A stretch of DNA of 64,000 nt, taken from NCBI RefSeq assembly GCF_030253575.1, contig NC_080566.1, positions 26,922,001 through 26,986,000 on the forward strand, in the 5' to 3' direction. The DNA is from Rhododendron vialii. Lineage: Eukaryota; Streptophyta; Magnoliopsida; Ericales; Ericaceae. The notes under the pieces are model-generated. The model had not been told where the DNA came from, made no database searches, and saw only the letters and a program-made list of their open reading frames with translations. Below, in pieces: positions 24,839 to 36,976 of this stretch (position 1 is its first letter; every line of letters begins with the position of its first letter). A program made the position numbers and the translations under genes.

Positions 24839-27438
24839 ATGACATGGTGGTAAAAAGTAAATCTGGGCAAGGCCATATTGCAGATTTGAGAGAAGCTTTT
24901 GAGATTTTGAGGAAATACAAGTTGAAACTCAACGCCTCGAAGTGTGCGTTTGGAGTCGGCTCTGGAAAGTTTTTGGGCCATCTTGTAACTCTAAGGGGAA
25001 TAGAGGCAAACCCCGACCAGATAAAGGCCTTACAAAATCTGGAAAGTCCTCGGACAACGAAAGAAGTCCAACGATTAACTGGGATGGCAGCAGCTCTTAA
25101 TCGATTTATTAGCCGATCAAGTGACAAGTGCAGACCTTTCTTTCAGCTGTTGAAGAAAAGGGAAGGGTTCGAATGGGGAGCAGAATGTGAACAAGCCTTT
25201 CAGGATCTAAAGGGATACTTGGCCTCTCCTCCTCTTCTTTCGACTCCAGAAACAGGTGAGTCTCTAATTTTATACTTAGCTGTTTCTGAGCATGCTGTAA
25301 GTGCAGTACTTTTAAGAGATAAGGGATCCGAGCAAATCCCAGTCTATTATGTGAGCAAAACTTTGTTAGATGCCGAAACAAGGTATTTGCCCCTCGAGAA
25401 ATTGGTCCTAGCACTAAGGACAGCAACTAGAAAATTGCCACATTATTTCCAGAGCCATAAAGTTGTGGTTTACACTGAGTTCCCATTAAAATCATTGCTC
25501 CGAAAGGCAGATTTCTCGGGAAGGATCTCAACTTGGTCCGTTGAGTTGAGCCAATATGACATCGACTATCAGCCGCGCACAGCAATCAAAGGCCAGGTGT
25601 TGGCAGATTTTGTGGCAGAATTCTCACCTGCGGTTGCACCTCTGCCTCCTACGAGAAAGGAGTGTGAAGCAAAGTCTCCTGTAACGAAGAAACGGGCATT
25701 AGCCGAACAAGATCCCCTGGAATGGAAGCTGTTTGTTGATGGGTCAGCTTGCAACACCGGTTCAGGAATTGGAGTTGTGCTTTTACCCCCTGAAGGGTCA
25801 ATGTTAGAATTATCTGTTCGGCTAGGGTTCAATGCATCAAATAATGTGGCAGAGTATGAGGCGCTCTTAGCTGGTTTGAGAAGTGCAAAAACCCTAAAAG
25901 CTGAACGAGTTAGGGTGTATTCTGATTCACAGCTCGTAGTCCATCAACTGTCCGGGCAATATGAAACCCGGAGCGAGAAGATGGCGGCATATGTACAGGT
26001 GACCAGAGATCTGCTCGATACCTTCGAAAGGGTGTATATTGAGCAGATAAGTTCTGGAAAGAATGCTCATGCAGATTCATTGGCATGCTTAGCCGCAGCT
26101 GTGCCATCTGAGTTTAAAAGAAAAATAGCCGTGGAATATCTGACTGAGCCGAGCATTGGGAGAAGTGTAGAGATGGTCTTGGACGTGAACCAAGGACCAA
26201 GTTGGATGGACCCAATAGTGGAGTTTTTACGAGATGAAATACTCCCTTTGGACAAAAAGGAGGCACATAAAATCAGGACCAAATCTGCTCGATTCTGGTT
26301 ATCCCCAGAGGGAAAACTATATAGGAAGTCTTTTACAGGACCCTACTTGCTTTGTGTGCATCCTGAGATGGTGCAAAAGTTCCTCCACGAAATTCACGAG
26401 GGGACTTGTGGAAGCCATGCTGGTGGTCGGTCCATAGCCCACCGAGCAATCACCCAAGGGTATTGGTGGCCGTACATGCAAGAAGATGCTAAGGTGTACG
26501 TAAAAATTTGTGAGAAGTGTCAGAAATTTTCACCAATGATTCGAACACCAGCCGAAGACCTGGTGCCGCTGACAAGTCCCTGGCTGTTTGCTCAGTGGGG
26601 AATGGACATAGTGGGTCCACTACACAAGGCAACTGGGAATCGAAAATTCCTATTAGTTGCAACAGATTACTTCACTAAGTGGATTGAGGCTGAGCCATTG
26701 GCCAAGATCACTGAACCTATGATAGAAAGGTTCGTGTGGAAAAGCATCATAACTCGCTTTGGGGTACCTTATTCGTTGATTACAGACAATGGGTCGCAAT
26801 TTCAGAAGAAATTCAAAACTTTCTGTGCCCAGTATGGGATAAGAAATTATTATTCAACTCCAGCTTACCCTCAAAGCAACGGACAAGCAGAGGCTTCAAA
26901 CAAAACAATCCTTGATGGGATTAAGAAACGTTTGGATAAAGCAAAGGGGAAATGGCCCGATGAATTGCCATTGGTTCTATGGGCATACCGAACAACGCCT
27001 AGGAGGTCTACGGGAGAGACCCCCCATTCATTAGCATATGGAACAGAGGCTGTTATTCCATTAGAAATAGGTCTGCCGACCAATAGGACCACTTTGGTTG
27101 AAAGTGGAGGAAATGACAGAGCCTTGGAGATTGAGTTAGACTTTGCCGAGGAACGACGAGAACGGGCCTTGGTGCACTTGGCCTCATACCAAGAGCAGCT
27201 CATCAAAAGTTATAACAAGAATGTACACCCACGAGAGTTTGGTGTTGGAGACCTTGTGCTACGAAAAGTGCTCGGCAATACTAAAGTGGCTAATGAGGGA
27301 AAGCTAGGGGCAAATTGGGAAGGCCCATATCGAGTTACAGAAATCGCGGGCATTGGGGCTTATCGATTGGCAGACTTGGATGGGAACCCAGTGCCAAGAC
27401 CTTGGAATGTCCATAATCTGAGAAAGTTTTTTATATAA
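24796..27438 (+). pseudogene. Element B RT catalytic part, RNase H and integrase
   Basis: This 880-codon frame continues pol after the frameshift. Catalytic YIDD is at residues 13-16. RNase H spans about 310-430, with acidic residues in LFVDGSA (D315), AEYEA, YSDSQLV (D377) and AHADSLA (D427). The integrase zinc finger has H534/H541 with C572/C575. The integrase core shows D604 (GMDIVG), D664 (ITDNGSQF) and E699 (NGQAEASNK). No chromodomain is visible at the C-terminus (WNVHNLRKFFI). All catalytic residues are retained. The segment has no own start context and would need the upstream frame. Confidence 0.93.
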
Positions 27439-28239
27439 TTTTTCTTTATGCACATCGTGATTGTGTGAGAGTTACGAATAAAACTCTCTTGTGTTCTAGT
27501 TTTGTTATTTTTACAAAGGATACGAGTAACGCCCTCTTGGGTTTTACAGTTTATGAATGAAGTTACGTTTTTAGTCTAAACTGCTGTTTTCTTGGTATTT
27601 GTTTTAAATACGAATTACGACATTGGTTTCCCTCATTCGTATTGGGGAGCAGGGTATAGGATATCCATTTAAGTACGTGACACTTGAACACAAGTTCGAA
27701 ACACTTGTGTGAACTTCAAACATTTAAGTACGAATTACTTAAACGCAAGTACGAAACACTTGTGAGAACGCAAGTACGAAATACTTGAGAATTGTTCTAA
27801 GTACGTGAAACTTAACGTACGTGACACTTGTGAGAACGCAAGTACGAAATACTTGAGAATTGTTCTAAGTACGAGAAACACTTGTATGAAATTGAAGTAC
27901 GAGAAACTTGGACAGACATGCATAAACTTTAAACAAGTATATGTTAGCCACGAGATATTCAAAATACGAGAACCCTTGCGATGCATACGAATACATGCAT
28001 AGAGCATACGAGAATATGCACAAACAGTCCACAGCATACGAGAATATGCACAAATTTGGAAGCATACGAATATATGCATAAATACGTGAAACTTCAAACG
28101 GTTAAGTACGGGAAACTTACAAAACAAAGTCAAGTACGAAATACTAAACGAGTTTTTAAACACAGTATTCTAACATCACAAAACCACGTATTCAAACAGG
28201 TGGCAAAAACAGATTGTCACAACACATATATGATTAACT
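27439..28239. repeat. TACG-rich degenerate repeat region of element B
   Basis: From about 27655 to 28150 short units carrying TACGAAATACTT, TACGTGAAACTT or CATACGAGAATATGCA recur every 15-35 bases. This is the 3' untranslated part after pol, and it forms the region into which the antisense gene ends. No coding function is seen. Confidence 0.8.
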
Positions 28240-30313
28240 TTATACGTCTTCTGTGAGATCTTGGACAGCTGCAGGAGTAATTGTGGGAGCTACTGGAGCA
28301 GCTAGCTCTTCTATGGTATTTTCATCTTCAGTAGGACCGCCACTGACTTCCTTTTGGCCAGGGTTGGTCATGTCATTCTGTGGCTCCACTTCGGTAACAG
28401 GTTGCTCAGATGCATTCACCACCTGCTCTTCAGCCCTCTCCTCTACAATATCTTCCTCCCAGCCAGCAGCAGCACTTGGTAAATCCATATTGGTCCAAAG
28501 GGGAGATGATTCAGGAATCTCCGCTTTGGCGAGGCAAGCAGTCCAGGAAGCCACCCAAACTTGGTCCTGAATTCCAGGCATTTGGCTTGTGTAGCTTTCC
28601 GTGGCAACCTTGATTCCTTCGTTATATCCTTTCTCAAAAGCAGCTTTGGCTTCAGTCTGGGTCGTCTCAAGCTCCTTCAAAGTTTGTGCAAGACTGTCCT
28701 CTGCCCCCTTCAGCTGTCCCTTTAAACCATCCGCTGTCCCAATAGCCAGGTTTCTTTCCCTCTCAAGCCTAATAATAGTGCGTTGGAGCTTGGTATTCTC
28801 ACTGACGAGTTTGGCACGTTGGGGCTCGGATTGGCTGAGTTTTTGAGCCATGGCCACCATTTTTTGCATCACCTGGAACGATCAAAACAGCTATGATTAA
28901 ACCTAAATATCAAATACTCTATACACTACAGTTAGCAAAAAGAAACTTTACCTTGGCATTATGGGACATAAAAGAACTCAGTAGGCTGTCAGGAGACATT
29001 GCAACTTCCTTTTGCATGTCCACAGGCAAAAGAAAAGCCTGGGACAATGCAAGTGCAGTCCCTTCAGTCTCAACAGAGTCCCGAGCAGTGATGGCTCGGT
29101 TCCCATGAGAGAAAGAGGGAGCCCATGCAGGTGCAGGAGACGAGGAAGAAGGTGGGGGTCTTTCTTGGGATTCTTCCACCCGTTGACGTTTTTCTCTGTG
29201 AAGGGCTTCAATTTCTTCTAGGGAAAATCCAGGAGGAGCATCAGTTTGAGTCTGGGGGCGACGACCACGACCTTGAACATTTTGGCCCCGACCACGACCT
29301 CGACCAGGAATGGTGAGGAGGCTGCCCAGGTCAATCGGCCGGTTCATCTCTGAAGTTGAGAGAGTACGGCCGCTGAAAGACGAGTTGGATGTGGAACTGG
29401 AAGCTTCCTCAGCGAGAGGAATAGGTTCGTCAGAGATTGGAGGAGTCTGGGAACGCCTCTCTTCTTGTTCGGGGATTGGTCTTGAAGGACCAGCTATTGA
29501 AGGGATGTCAGCTGCTCGGGTTCTCCGATCAATAAACCCACCGTACGAAGCTTTGTAGCTGAGAAGTACTTGAGCTGCTCTTGCTCGGCCTGCAAGGTAT
29601 GTCCCTTCGCCGTTGAATGCAAGTGCTCGTTTGATATCAGCTACGTGAACTTGTGGGGTTATGATGTTATAACCACGGTTAATATTTGATGCTGAAGCAA
29701 AGCAAAGCATAAGCAATTAGAAGCACGAAAAAGCTTTTCCTATGAAAGAGGACAAAACAAATGAAATTGAGGGAGAGCACTAACGTGGGCTCCCGAATAT
29801 GTGAGGGGCATGAAAACCAATCACTTGGTCGTCCTCGTCTCTAGGTTCGAAGTTGCCCGTAACGATCAGAAAGTCGTCATCATCCCCTCGAGCAGAGTCA
29901 GGGAGTTCGAGAACGAGCTTCTTTCTAGAATCCCTACTCTTTAAATAATACGTAAGGGCGTCCCCAGTTCTGGAAATGCTATATAGATGATGGATATCAT
30001 ACAAGCCTAGAGAAGTCCCTAACATCTGGTTTAGGGTATTTATACCCATAACTACTCGGAAGAAATTAGCAGAAACCTGCATTGGCGAAAGCCTGTAATA
30101 CGCTAAAACTTGGCAGAGTAGAGGGGCTAAGGGGAACCTAACTCTGCCTTCAACGACGGCTACTACTGGAATGTGAAGGGTGTCGAAATCGAAACTCTCA
30201 CGGATGGCATCCTCAGGAGCCAAAATAGTAGCTACGTTGTCAGGAATCCCATATCGAGATCTGAAACTAGCCATGGTTTGAGGAGTATTACAGTGTCTTC
30301 GAAATCTTCCCAT
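28240..30313 (-). CDS. Antisense three-exon gene of element B, PF04195-like protein (633 aa)
   Basis: Exons 30313-29785, 29691-28952 and 28872-28240 are joined by introns of 93 and 79 bp with GT-AG ends. The spliced length is 1902 nt, a multiple of three, with no internal stop. Residues 1-177 (VRFPLAPLLCQVLAYYRLSP, then a GLYDIHHLYSI-type block) resemble the plant 'putative gypsy type transposon' domain. A Gly-Arg segment (PGRGRGRGQNVQGRGRRP) and a Ser/Pro-rich stretch follow. Then comes a coiled coil (LVSENTKLQRTIIRLERER) and an acidic tail. The gene lies opposite to pol, between pol and the 3' LTR. A consensus donor GTAAGT at 30436 and acceptor at 30316 suggest a 5'UTR intron. Molecular role unknown; the domain name is from memory. 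Confidence 0.8.
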
Positions 30314-30436
30314 TACTAGAGAGGTATTTGAGGTTCTTTGAAGTAAAAAGAAAAAGGGACGATAAAACCCTAAAAACGAGATTGTAAACGATCCACTAAA
30401 GAAATGGAGTTGTAGGGAAAGGAAGTGATGACTTAC

Positions 30437-30890
30437 GAGAATAGTCGATGGAATCCCTAAAGAGCAGAAAGGAAGAGTCCTTGAGACGATGAACAGAGCT
30501 TCAATGGCGGGGAAGAGCTTGAACCGTTTTTTTTCCTGTAGAAGGAGTCTAAGAGAGAAATTGGGGTTTTTTAAAAATGGGACGAAAACCCAAAACTACC
30601 CTAAAAGTAGGTGGCGTACGTGAAACGTCACCCCAGACGCCGTTTTGAGCGTTCCGTTTTCCAATAAACACGTCTGTTCGTATTTAAAAAAGCAATACGA
30701 TGATCGACACGTGTAAAGGTCAGGGCAAAAGCCTGTGACGGCCACAGGAAAAGATGATTTTTTCTTAGCAGCGTGATGAAACATTGCACCAATGTATGAA
30801 ATAGGGTGCAGAAATAAAATGAATTTGCTCGGTAAAAGAGCTTTACTCGTCATCTGAGTAAAATATAAACAAGCAAAGCTGGGGAGCAAT
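30437..30890. other. 3' region of element B: antisense promoter area and polypurine tract
   Basis: No ORF supported. The sequence upstream of the antisense gene holds a weak TATA-like TTTAAATA (minus strand, near 30683-30690). A purine-rich stretch AAAGCTGGGGAGC precedes the 3' LTR and probably primes plus-strand synthesis. Confidence 0.5.
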
Positions 30891-31747
30891 TGTAGGGAGG
30901 TATTCCCGAACAGGTACAAAACGAGCCCGAGCACGGTCAAAGAAAAGGTCAACACATTATGGACCAGTGATATGAGAAGTCAATGGTCCAGAGAGGTTGT
31001 ACGATTCTCGGTGCAGTAACACGAGACGTTATTGGACCAAATACAAGGAAAATTACAAGAGATGCCATTGTTCAAGAAACTTGTTCGGCAAGAGAAAGCC
31101 GAACAGGAGGAGAGCTCCTTAGAAAGGATATGGTTCAAATTGTTTCCTTAGGACCAGTAACACGTGAAGTAACTGGTCCAGGCCGTCTGTTCGGCCATGA
31201 GATGGCCGAACAGAGAGAGAAGTCCTATTTGAGGGAACATTCTAGAAGGGTCCAGAATCACTGGTATTCCGTTAAAGGATAAAGATCCCGAGAATATAGG
31301 ATCTGAGAAAGATACCCAACGAGTATGGGATGTTCGGCTTGTTATGGAAAAGAGTCCTACAAGGATTAAGGTAATGAACTGATAAAGGAAACGAGAATCC
31401 TTGATATCCTGGGATTCCTATACGAGTTAGGAATCCTAGGGCAACACGGATGCTTGGCCAGCAAGCATACGCAAATCTATAAATAAGAGGTAAACCTAAA
31501 GGTAAAAGGTACGCAAAATACATCATTCTTATTGCTTTCCTACTGATAATTAGGGTTTGATTGCTAGTACGTGATACTAACAAAGGCATCGGAGGGCCTT
31601 TGCCACGAGAGGCAAAGGTGCGCTCACTCCTTGTCTGTTTTGCAGGACAAGGGTTTCATTAACAAAATTAGGGTTACATTCAAGCAGCACGTGAAGCCGT
31701 TGCATTCTAGTGCTGTTCAGAGCACTACTTGAATTTGTCCACCTACA
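30891..31747 (+). repeat. 3' LTR of element B
   Basis: 857 bp, near-identical to 20863-21718. TATA box at 31478-31485. Followed by the TSD GAACT, after which the RT frame of element A resumes. Confidence 0.95.
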
Positions 31748-31752
31748 GAACT

Positions 31753-34450
31753 TATTGCTATCGGGTGATGTCTTTCGGACTAAAGAATGTAGGATCTACT
31801 TATCAGCAGGCCGCTACGACCTTGCTGCACGACATGATCCATAAGGAAGTAAAGGTTTACGTTGATGACATGATCGTCAAGGCCAAAGAGCAAGAAGGGC
31901 ACTTGTCTGCACTCAAAAAGTTCTTCGAAAGGATCAGAAAATACAGAATGCGCCTTAACCTGGCCAAATGCACGTTCGGGGTCACGGCTGGAAAAATGCT
32001 CAGATTCATGATTACCACTCGGGGTATCGAGGTTGACCCATCAAAAATCAAGGCTATTCTGGAAATGGAGCCGTGACGGTCCGAAAAGGATGTGAGGAGC
32101 TTTCTCGGCAAGGTGCAATTTATCAGTCAGTTCATTGCCAACTTCAACCTGTGAACCAATCTTTCGCCTGCTCAAAAAAGGTGTGCCATTCAAATGGGAC
32201 GATAAGTGCCAGAAGGCCTTTGAAGTAATCCGAACTTACCTACAAAATCCACCAGTGTTAACACCTCCCGTGTCGGGAAAACCTTTGATCTTATACCTGT
32301 CAGTCACTCCGTCCTCCATGGGATGTATGTTGGCACAGGAAGGAGACGATGGGGTTGAAAGGGCTGTGTACTATCTGAGTTAAAAGATGGTCGGATGTGA
32401 AGAGCGTTATACTCCATTAGAGCAGACATGTTGGGCACTTGTTTGGGCTTCCAAGAAATTTAGACATTATATGCTAGCCTACCCAGTGAGGCTGATTTCT
32501 CGAATGGACCCTCTCAAGTACTTATTTGAGAAACCGGCTCTCACGGGAAGGATGGCACGATGGCTACTGATGTTAGCAGAATTTGAATTAAAGTATGTCA
32601 CCAAGAAGTCTATAAAAGGAAGAGCTGTTGCTGAATTCTTGGCTGACTGCCCAGTCAAAGGAGGTGAAGATGCCAAGATTAAGTTTCCCGATGAAGACAT
32701 AATGACTCTAGCCGAAGATGTTTGGAAGTTGTACTTCGATGGAGCAGCCAATCAGAAAGGATTTGCAATTAGCGTGTTGTTGATAGCACCCGACAGATCC
32801 CACATTCTGCTCGCATTCAAGCTAAACTTTGAGGTTACCAACAATCAAGCAGAGTACGAGGCTTGCATTGTGGGTATGGAAGCAGCAATTAAAATTGGTA
32901 TAGAGAAATTAGAAGTGGTGAGAGATTCCAACCTGGAAGTGTCACAGGCCAACGGTGATTGGAAAGTCAAAGAAGAAAAGCTAAAGCCCTACCATCAAGA
33001 TTTCGAGGATCTCATCCCTCATTTTAACAAAGTAACCTTCACTCATGTACCGAGGCTCAAGAATCAATTTGCGGATGCCTTGGCCACGCTGGCATCCATG
33101 ATTGAAATTCCCATTGGTGTGAAGCTAAGGCCAATCGTAATCGAACAAAGGGATACACCGGTATACCAGCATGTCGCCATTGACGAGCCCGATGATGGTC
33201 ACCTTTGGTATTACTACATTTGGAGATTCGTGGAAAGAGGAGAATACCCCATTGAGGCAAGCAAGAAAGACAAGATCGCCCTTCAGAGGATGGTAGCTCA
33301 ATACATCATCTGCGGCAGAAATCTATATCGAAGGTCGCACTGCGGCATGCACAAGTTATGCATCCATGGTACAGAGGCAAGAAGGGTAATGGAGGAGACT
33401 CATGAAGGTGTGTATGGCCCTCACATGAAAGGCATGATGCTTGTCAAAAAGATCCTCAGGCAGGGATATTTCTGGTCCGCCATGGAGACAGAATGTGTAG
33501 AATACGTGCGACGATGTCACAAATGCCAAATCCATGCCAACCTCACACATGTCCCACCATCGGAACTACATCAAATGACCTCACCATGGCCTTTCTCGGT
33601 GTGAGGAATTGATGCCATTGGAAGGATTGTGCCAGCAGCATCTAACAGTAATAAATTCATTTTGGTGGCCATTGATTACTTCATGAAATGGGTGGAAGCT
33701 GCTCCTTACACCACTCTAACCGTAGTTTAGGTCGCATACTTTATCAAACAAAATGTCATCTACCAGTATGAGGTTCCTCAGGCGTTTGTATCCGATAATG
33801 GGGTTCATTTCAAAGGACGAGCCAGGGAAATCTTAGATGAATTCCAGATTCAAGTACATAAGTCAACCACCTATCGGCCGCAGACCAACGGAGCCATGGA
33901 CGCGGCCAACAAAACAATCAAAGCCATTTTGGAAAAGACTATACAATCTGCAAGAGATTGCCATGAGCAATTGCCGCTGGCTTTGTGGGGGTATCGCACG
34001 TCTGTACGTACACCAACAGGGGCGACCCCTTACTCTTTGGTCTACGGTATGGAAGCTGTACTTCCCATCAAGTTGGAAGTTCCGTCTCTTCGAACTATGG
34101 TCGAGTGTGAAGTCCAAGAGACAGAATGGTTAAGCAATCGATTTGAAGAGCTCATACTGTTTGACGAACGCTGGTTGAGGGCTCTCTATCATATTCAATG
34201 GTATCAGAGAAGGATTGCTCGTGCGTTCAATAAGAAAGTAAGGCCTAGGGACTTAGCAGAGGGTGACATGGTCTTAAAGGAAATTCGGGCGCCAGTTTAC
34301 GATCCACGCGGAAAGTTCCGACCAAATTGGGCCGGACCATACATCATTAAAACCATCCTATCTAGAGGAGCTACGCAACTCATTGACTTGGACGGAAACG
34401 AATTTTCAACTTTGGTCAACCTAGATCAACTCAAGCGCTATTATCCCTGA
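31753..34450 (+). pseudogene. Element A pol, second part: RT, RNase H, integrase
   Basis: Frames 31753-32076, 32135-32383, 32387-33604 and 33605-34450 together cover the rest of pol. RT shows VMSFGLKNVGSTYQQA and the catalytic YVDDMIVK (31858). RNase H has LYFDGAANQKG, AEYEA, RDSNLEV and FADALATLA. The integrase has a zinc-finger region ending RRCHKCQIHA, then GIDAIG, VSDNGVHFKG, and NGAMDAANK, where the catalytic Glu is Asp. Stops occur after EMEP (near 32075), at 32381, at 33602 and at about 33728; there is a frameshift near 32140. No chromodomain. The protein end LDQLKRYYP is typical of this lineage. Confidence 0.92.
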
Positions 34451-34640
34451 GAGAAGCTCGCTGGGCTGAAAATCGCAAGGGCGGGCAGACCCAGGCAAAA
34501 GTTAGAGCAAAAGCCTGCTAGGTTGAAAACCCGCAAGGGTATCCTAGGAAAAAATTAAGGCATGCAATGAATGAGCTCGCTAGACCAAAAACCCGAAAGG
34601 GCGGTACTAGGAAAAATTTAGAGCACAAAAGGAGAGTATC
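34451..34640 (+). repeat. Three-copy ~60-bp repeat after pol of element A
   Basis: Units near 34451, 34512 and 34572 share GCTCGCTGGGCTGAAAA-like starts, CGCAAGGGCGG and AGGAAAAATTTAGAG-like ends. Non-coding 3' region of the element. Confidence 0.7.
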
Positions 34641-34927
34641 AAAACCAGAGCGGACCTTACCCTGAACTACGTTATGACCTAATTCCTTCACCATGAGGAT
34701 ACGTAGGTAGCCTTACTCTGAGGCCCGGTCACAATCAATCAAAATGAAAATCCAAGTTGTAAGAATTCAAAGCACGGAATCAAGGAAGGGGAAACCCTCC
34801 ACGACTCATTTTATTATAATAACTACTTCTAATACATAAGGCTAAGCATGATTTTCGAAAGCAAAAAGTGCAACATGATGAAAACAGGGTCCACAATATA
34901 TTCTGCGATTAGGGTAGTAGGATTGAG

Positions 34928-36154
34928 TCAGTTTTCTTGGGCCCCGGCTCTCGCAGCAATATCCCTCCTAAGCCACTTCCGGTAGCTCCCGCGAACCATC
35001 ACAGATGGGTAAGGATGCGCATCGGTCACCTCACGAGTTCTCCAGAATCGCTGATAGTTGCAAAGAATGGAGTGACAAAAGAGGGGCAGGACATCTACCA
35101 CAACCTCAGTAGGGGCCTCCTATCTAAGGCCAAGTTGACACTGAATCCGATAGGGAATATAGAAAGTGAAAGCCTCTAAACTAGCAAGAACAACCCACTA
35201 GGGGCCCATGAAGTGCACTATCATAGGTGGAAGGTCTAGCCATAAGCACCTCCAAGAAATGGTCTCAGCTCGCAGGCGCCTAAAGAAGTTGACCCACTCA
35301 GGAACTTGTCTGTCCGCAAACTCAAAGCATCGTAGGGACAACAACCAAGCCTCGTACACCCAATTGCCAGGACAGATGGTCAGCACGTTCACCTTATCAC
35401 AAAGCCAAATCTACAAAAAAGAGAAAAATAAGTAAGAAACCATAGAAAGCCGAACCGAGCGTTGAGGTAAAATGAGAACGTGAGGAAAACTCGAAAAAGG
35501 AAAGCTGAGTGAGAAACCAACCTGTAGGAGGAGAAGACTTCCCCTGAAAGACTCAACCACTCCAGAACAAACTTTGTTCAAACCCATCAATGTCTCAGCC
35601 AAAACCATGGGAATCACATCCTTTTGAACCTCGATATGAACAGCAATGATGACTAGTGCCGAGCTGGCATGACCAACGGAGGATACCAAAAGATAGGCTA
35701 CAAGCAGGCACATGCAAAGGGTGGTCATGCACCAAGTTTGGTAGGTTATGTCTGCAAGATCACCGGGAGGAGAAAACATCTCGATGAGCCGCATCACGTT
35801 GAGATGACCATCGCTGACCAAATAGAGGGCAGCACCGCTACTCAATCCAAGGACCGCGGCCAAGACCTTGTAGATGCTCTCACATACCGGAGGGATGATA
35901 ACTTCTCCCGAGCCAAAGCCGCCAAGTTAGGCACGAAACTCTTCCACGGTAGGACAAAGCTCATGCTCGCCAAAACGAAACACATGGACCTCGGGATCCC
36001 AAAAACTCGCGGTTGCCCTCAAGAGCTCGGGGCGAAGATGGATGTTGCGAAGGTACCTCATAGAATAGAGACCATGAGCCCGAAAGTTAAGCCAATCAAC
36101 ACCCTCCATTGAAGCTAGCCATGGACTGAGCGAACTGGCGAGCGAAAGAGCCAT
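34928..36154 (-). pseudogene. Antisense gene 1 of element A: DUF7745-like protein
   Basis: Exon 1 is 36154-35522 and exon 2 is 35410-34928, with a GT-AG intron of 111 bp in phase 0. Protein blocks read LLRATASFWDPEVHVFRFGE followed by CPTVEEF, then IPMVLAETLMGLNKVCSG, then WVYEAWLLSLRCFE, then a conserved-looking C-terminus with WLRRDIAARAG. The FWDP...F.FGE..L.PT.EE pattern is what I recall of the plant DUF7745 / plant-mobile-like family. In-frame stops at 35924-35926 (TAA), 35198-35200 and 35120-35122 (both TAG) make it a pseudogene. A TATA box lies about 75 bp upstream of the ATG. The cellular role is unknown. Confidence 0.72.
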
Positions 36155-36223
36155 TAGGAGGAAGAAAGAGCTTTAGAAGGGTGAGAGTTGAGTGGGATGA
36201 TGAGAATTTGAAGTTTAAGGCCT

Positions 36224-36233
36224 GAATTTATAG
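36224..36233 (-). promoter_or_regulatory. TATA box of antisense gene 1
   Basis: CCTATAAATTC on the minus strand, some 70-80 bp upstream of the ATG at 36154, with a CT-rich leader between. Two CGCACGGC motifs lie about 250 bp further upstream (36479-36510). Confidence 0.6.
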
Positions 36234-36976
36234 GAACGGTGGGGGAAACAACTTCTACTTTCAAAGAGCCTTGGGTTCCAAAAGTGCAAATTTTCCATGA
36301 GTCTTACATAGGAAAAGGCTTGGTCATAGCATGGAAGTACAATGCAAATATGCATTGGCTTTGAAATGCCTTTGCACAGGTCAAACTTCAACCTTCGTGC
36401 AAAATGCCTTAGGAAACAGCAAAAAGGAAATTGTCAAGAAAGAAATCATGCGTACCCGTGAAACCTTAAGGAATAACGCACGGCGTTTTGAAGAAACGCA
36501 CGGCATACTACGTCTGCATTTCTGCAGTTTTTGACAGCATGGGCATGAAATGGATTTGAGGCATCTCGGGGCACCATCAACCACCAGAACACACTTCGAC
36601 AAGTATTTGGGACTTCAGGGATGTTTCGTTTCGAGTCAACTCCCAAAATTCAGGGATCGTGGTACAAAAAGTCAACATAATCCCATTCTTGAGTTGCGTC
36701 AAGGCATTGAATTGCGTTTTAAGCCGCTTTAAGTCGCTTTCTTGAGTCACATAGGTCATATTGGTCGAAAGTGACATAGTCCAAGTTCCAGCTCAAGTCC
36801 CGGGTCAAAATTCGAAGTTGTCGCCCTTTAAAGTCAACATTTTCTTAGTTTGCGAGTGTGTCCCAAGCATAAAGTCAAACTTTCAAGACGTATATCGAGC
36901 TTTGAGAGTTGCCATTTTCATATGTAGTTGTGTTGAGCCTGCAGAAAGGGCATTTATGTAAATTATCATATGTAGC
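36234..36976. other. Upstream region of antisense gene 1
   Basis: No gene. It contains the motif pair ACGCACGGCGTTTT and ACGCACGGCATAC (36477-36515) and the left TSD GTAGC (36972-36976) of solo LTR E. Confidence 0.6.

Larger units (their letters stand above)
20863..31747 (+). mobile_element. Nearly intact Ty3/gypsy retrotransposon B inserted in RT of element A
   Basis: Both LTRs, PBS, full gag-pol, a polypurine tract and a perfect 5-bp TSD are present, 10,885 bp in all. By eye the LTRs differ by 7 substitutions and one indel over about 856 bp (0.8%), so this is a young insertion. Only a one-base loss in RT and a changed protease loop prevent a complete sense frame. Between pol and the 3' LTR lie a TACG-rich repeat region and an antisense three-exon gene. 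Confidence 0.95.

Noticed and set aside
22087-24981. Many minus-strand ORFs opposite element B gag-pol
   Set aside because: Shadows of the strongly coding sense frame; none has motifs, unlike the antisense gene at 28240-30313.
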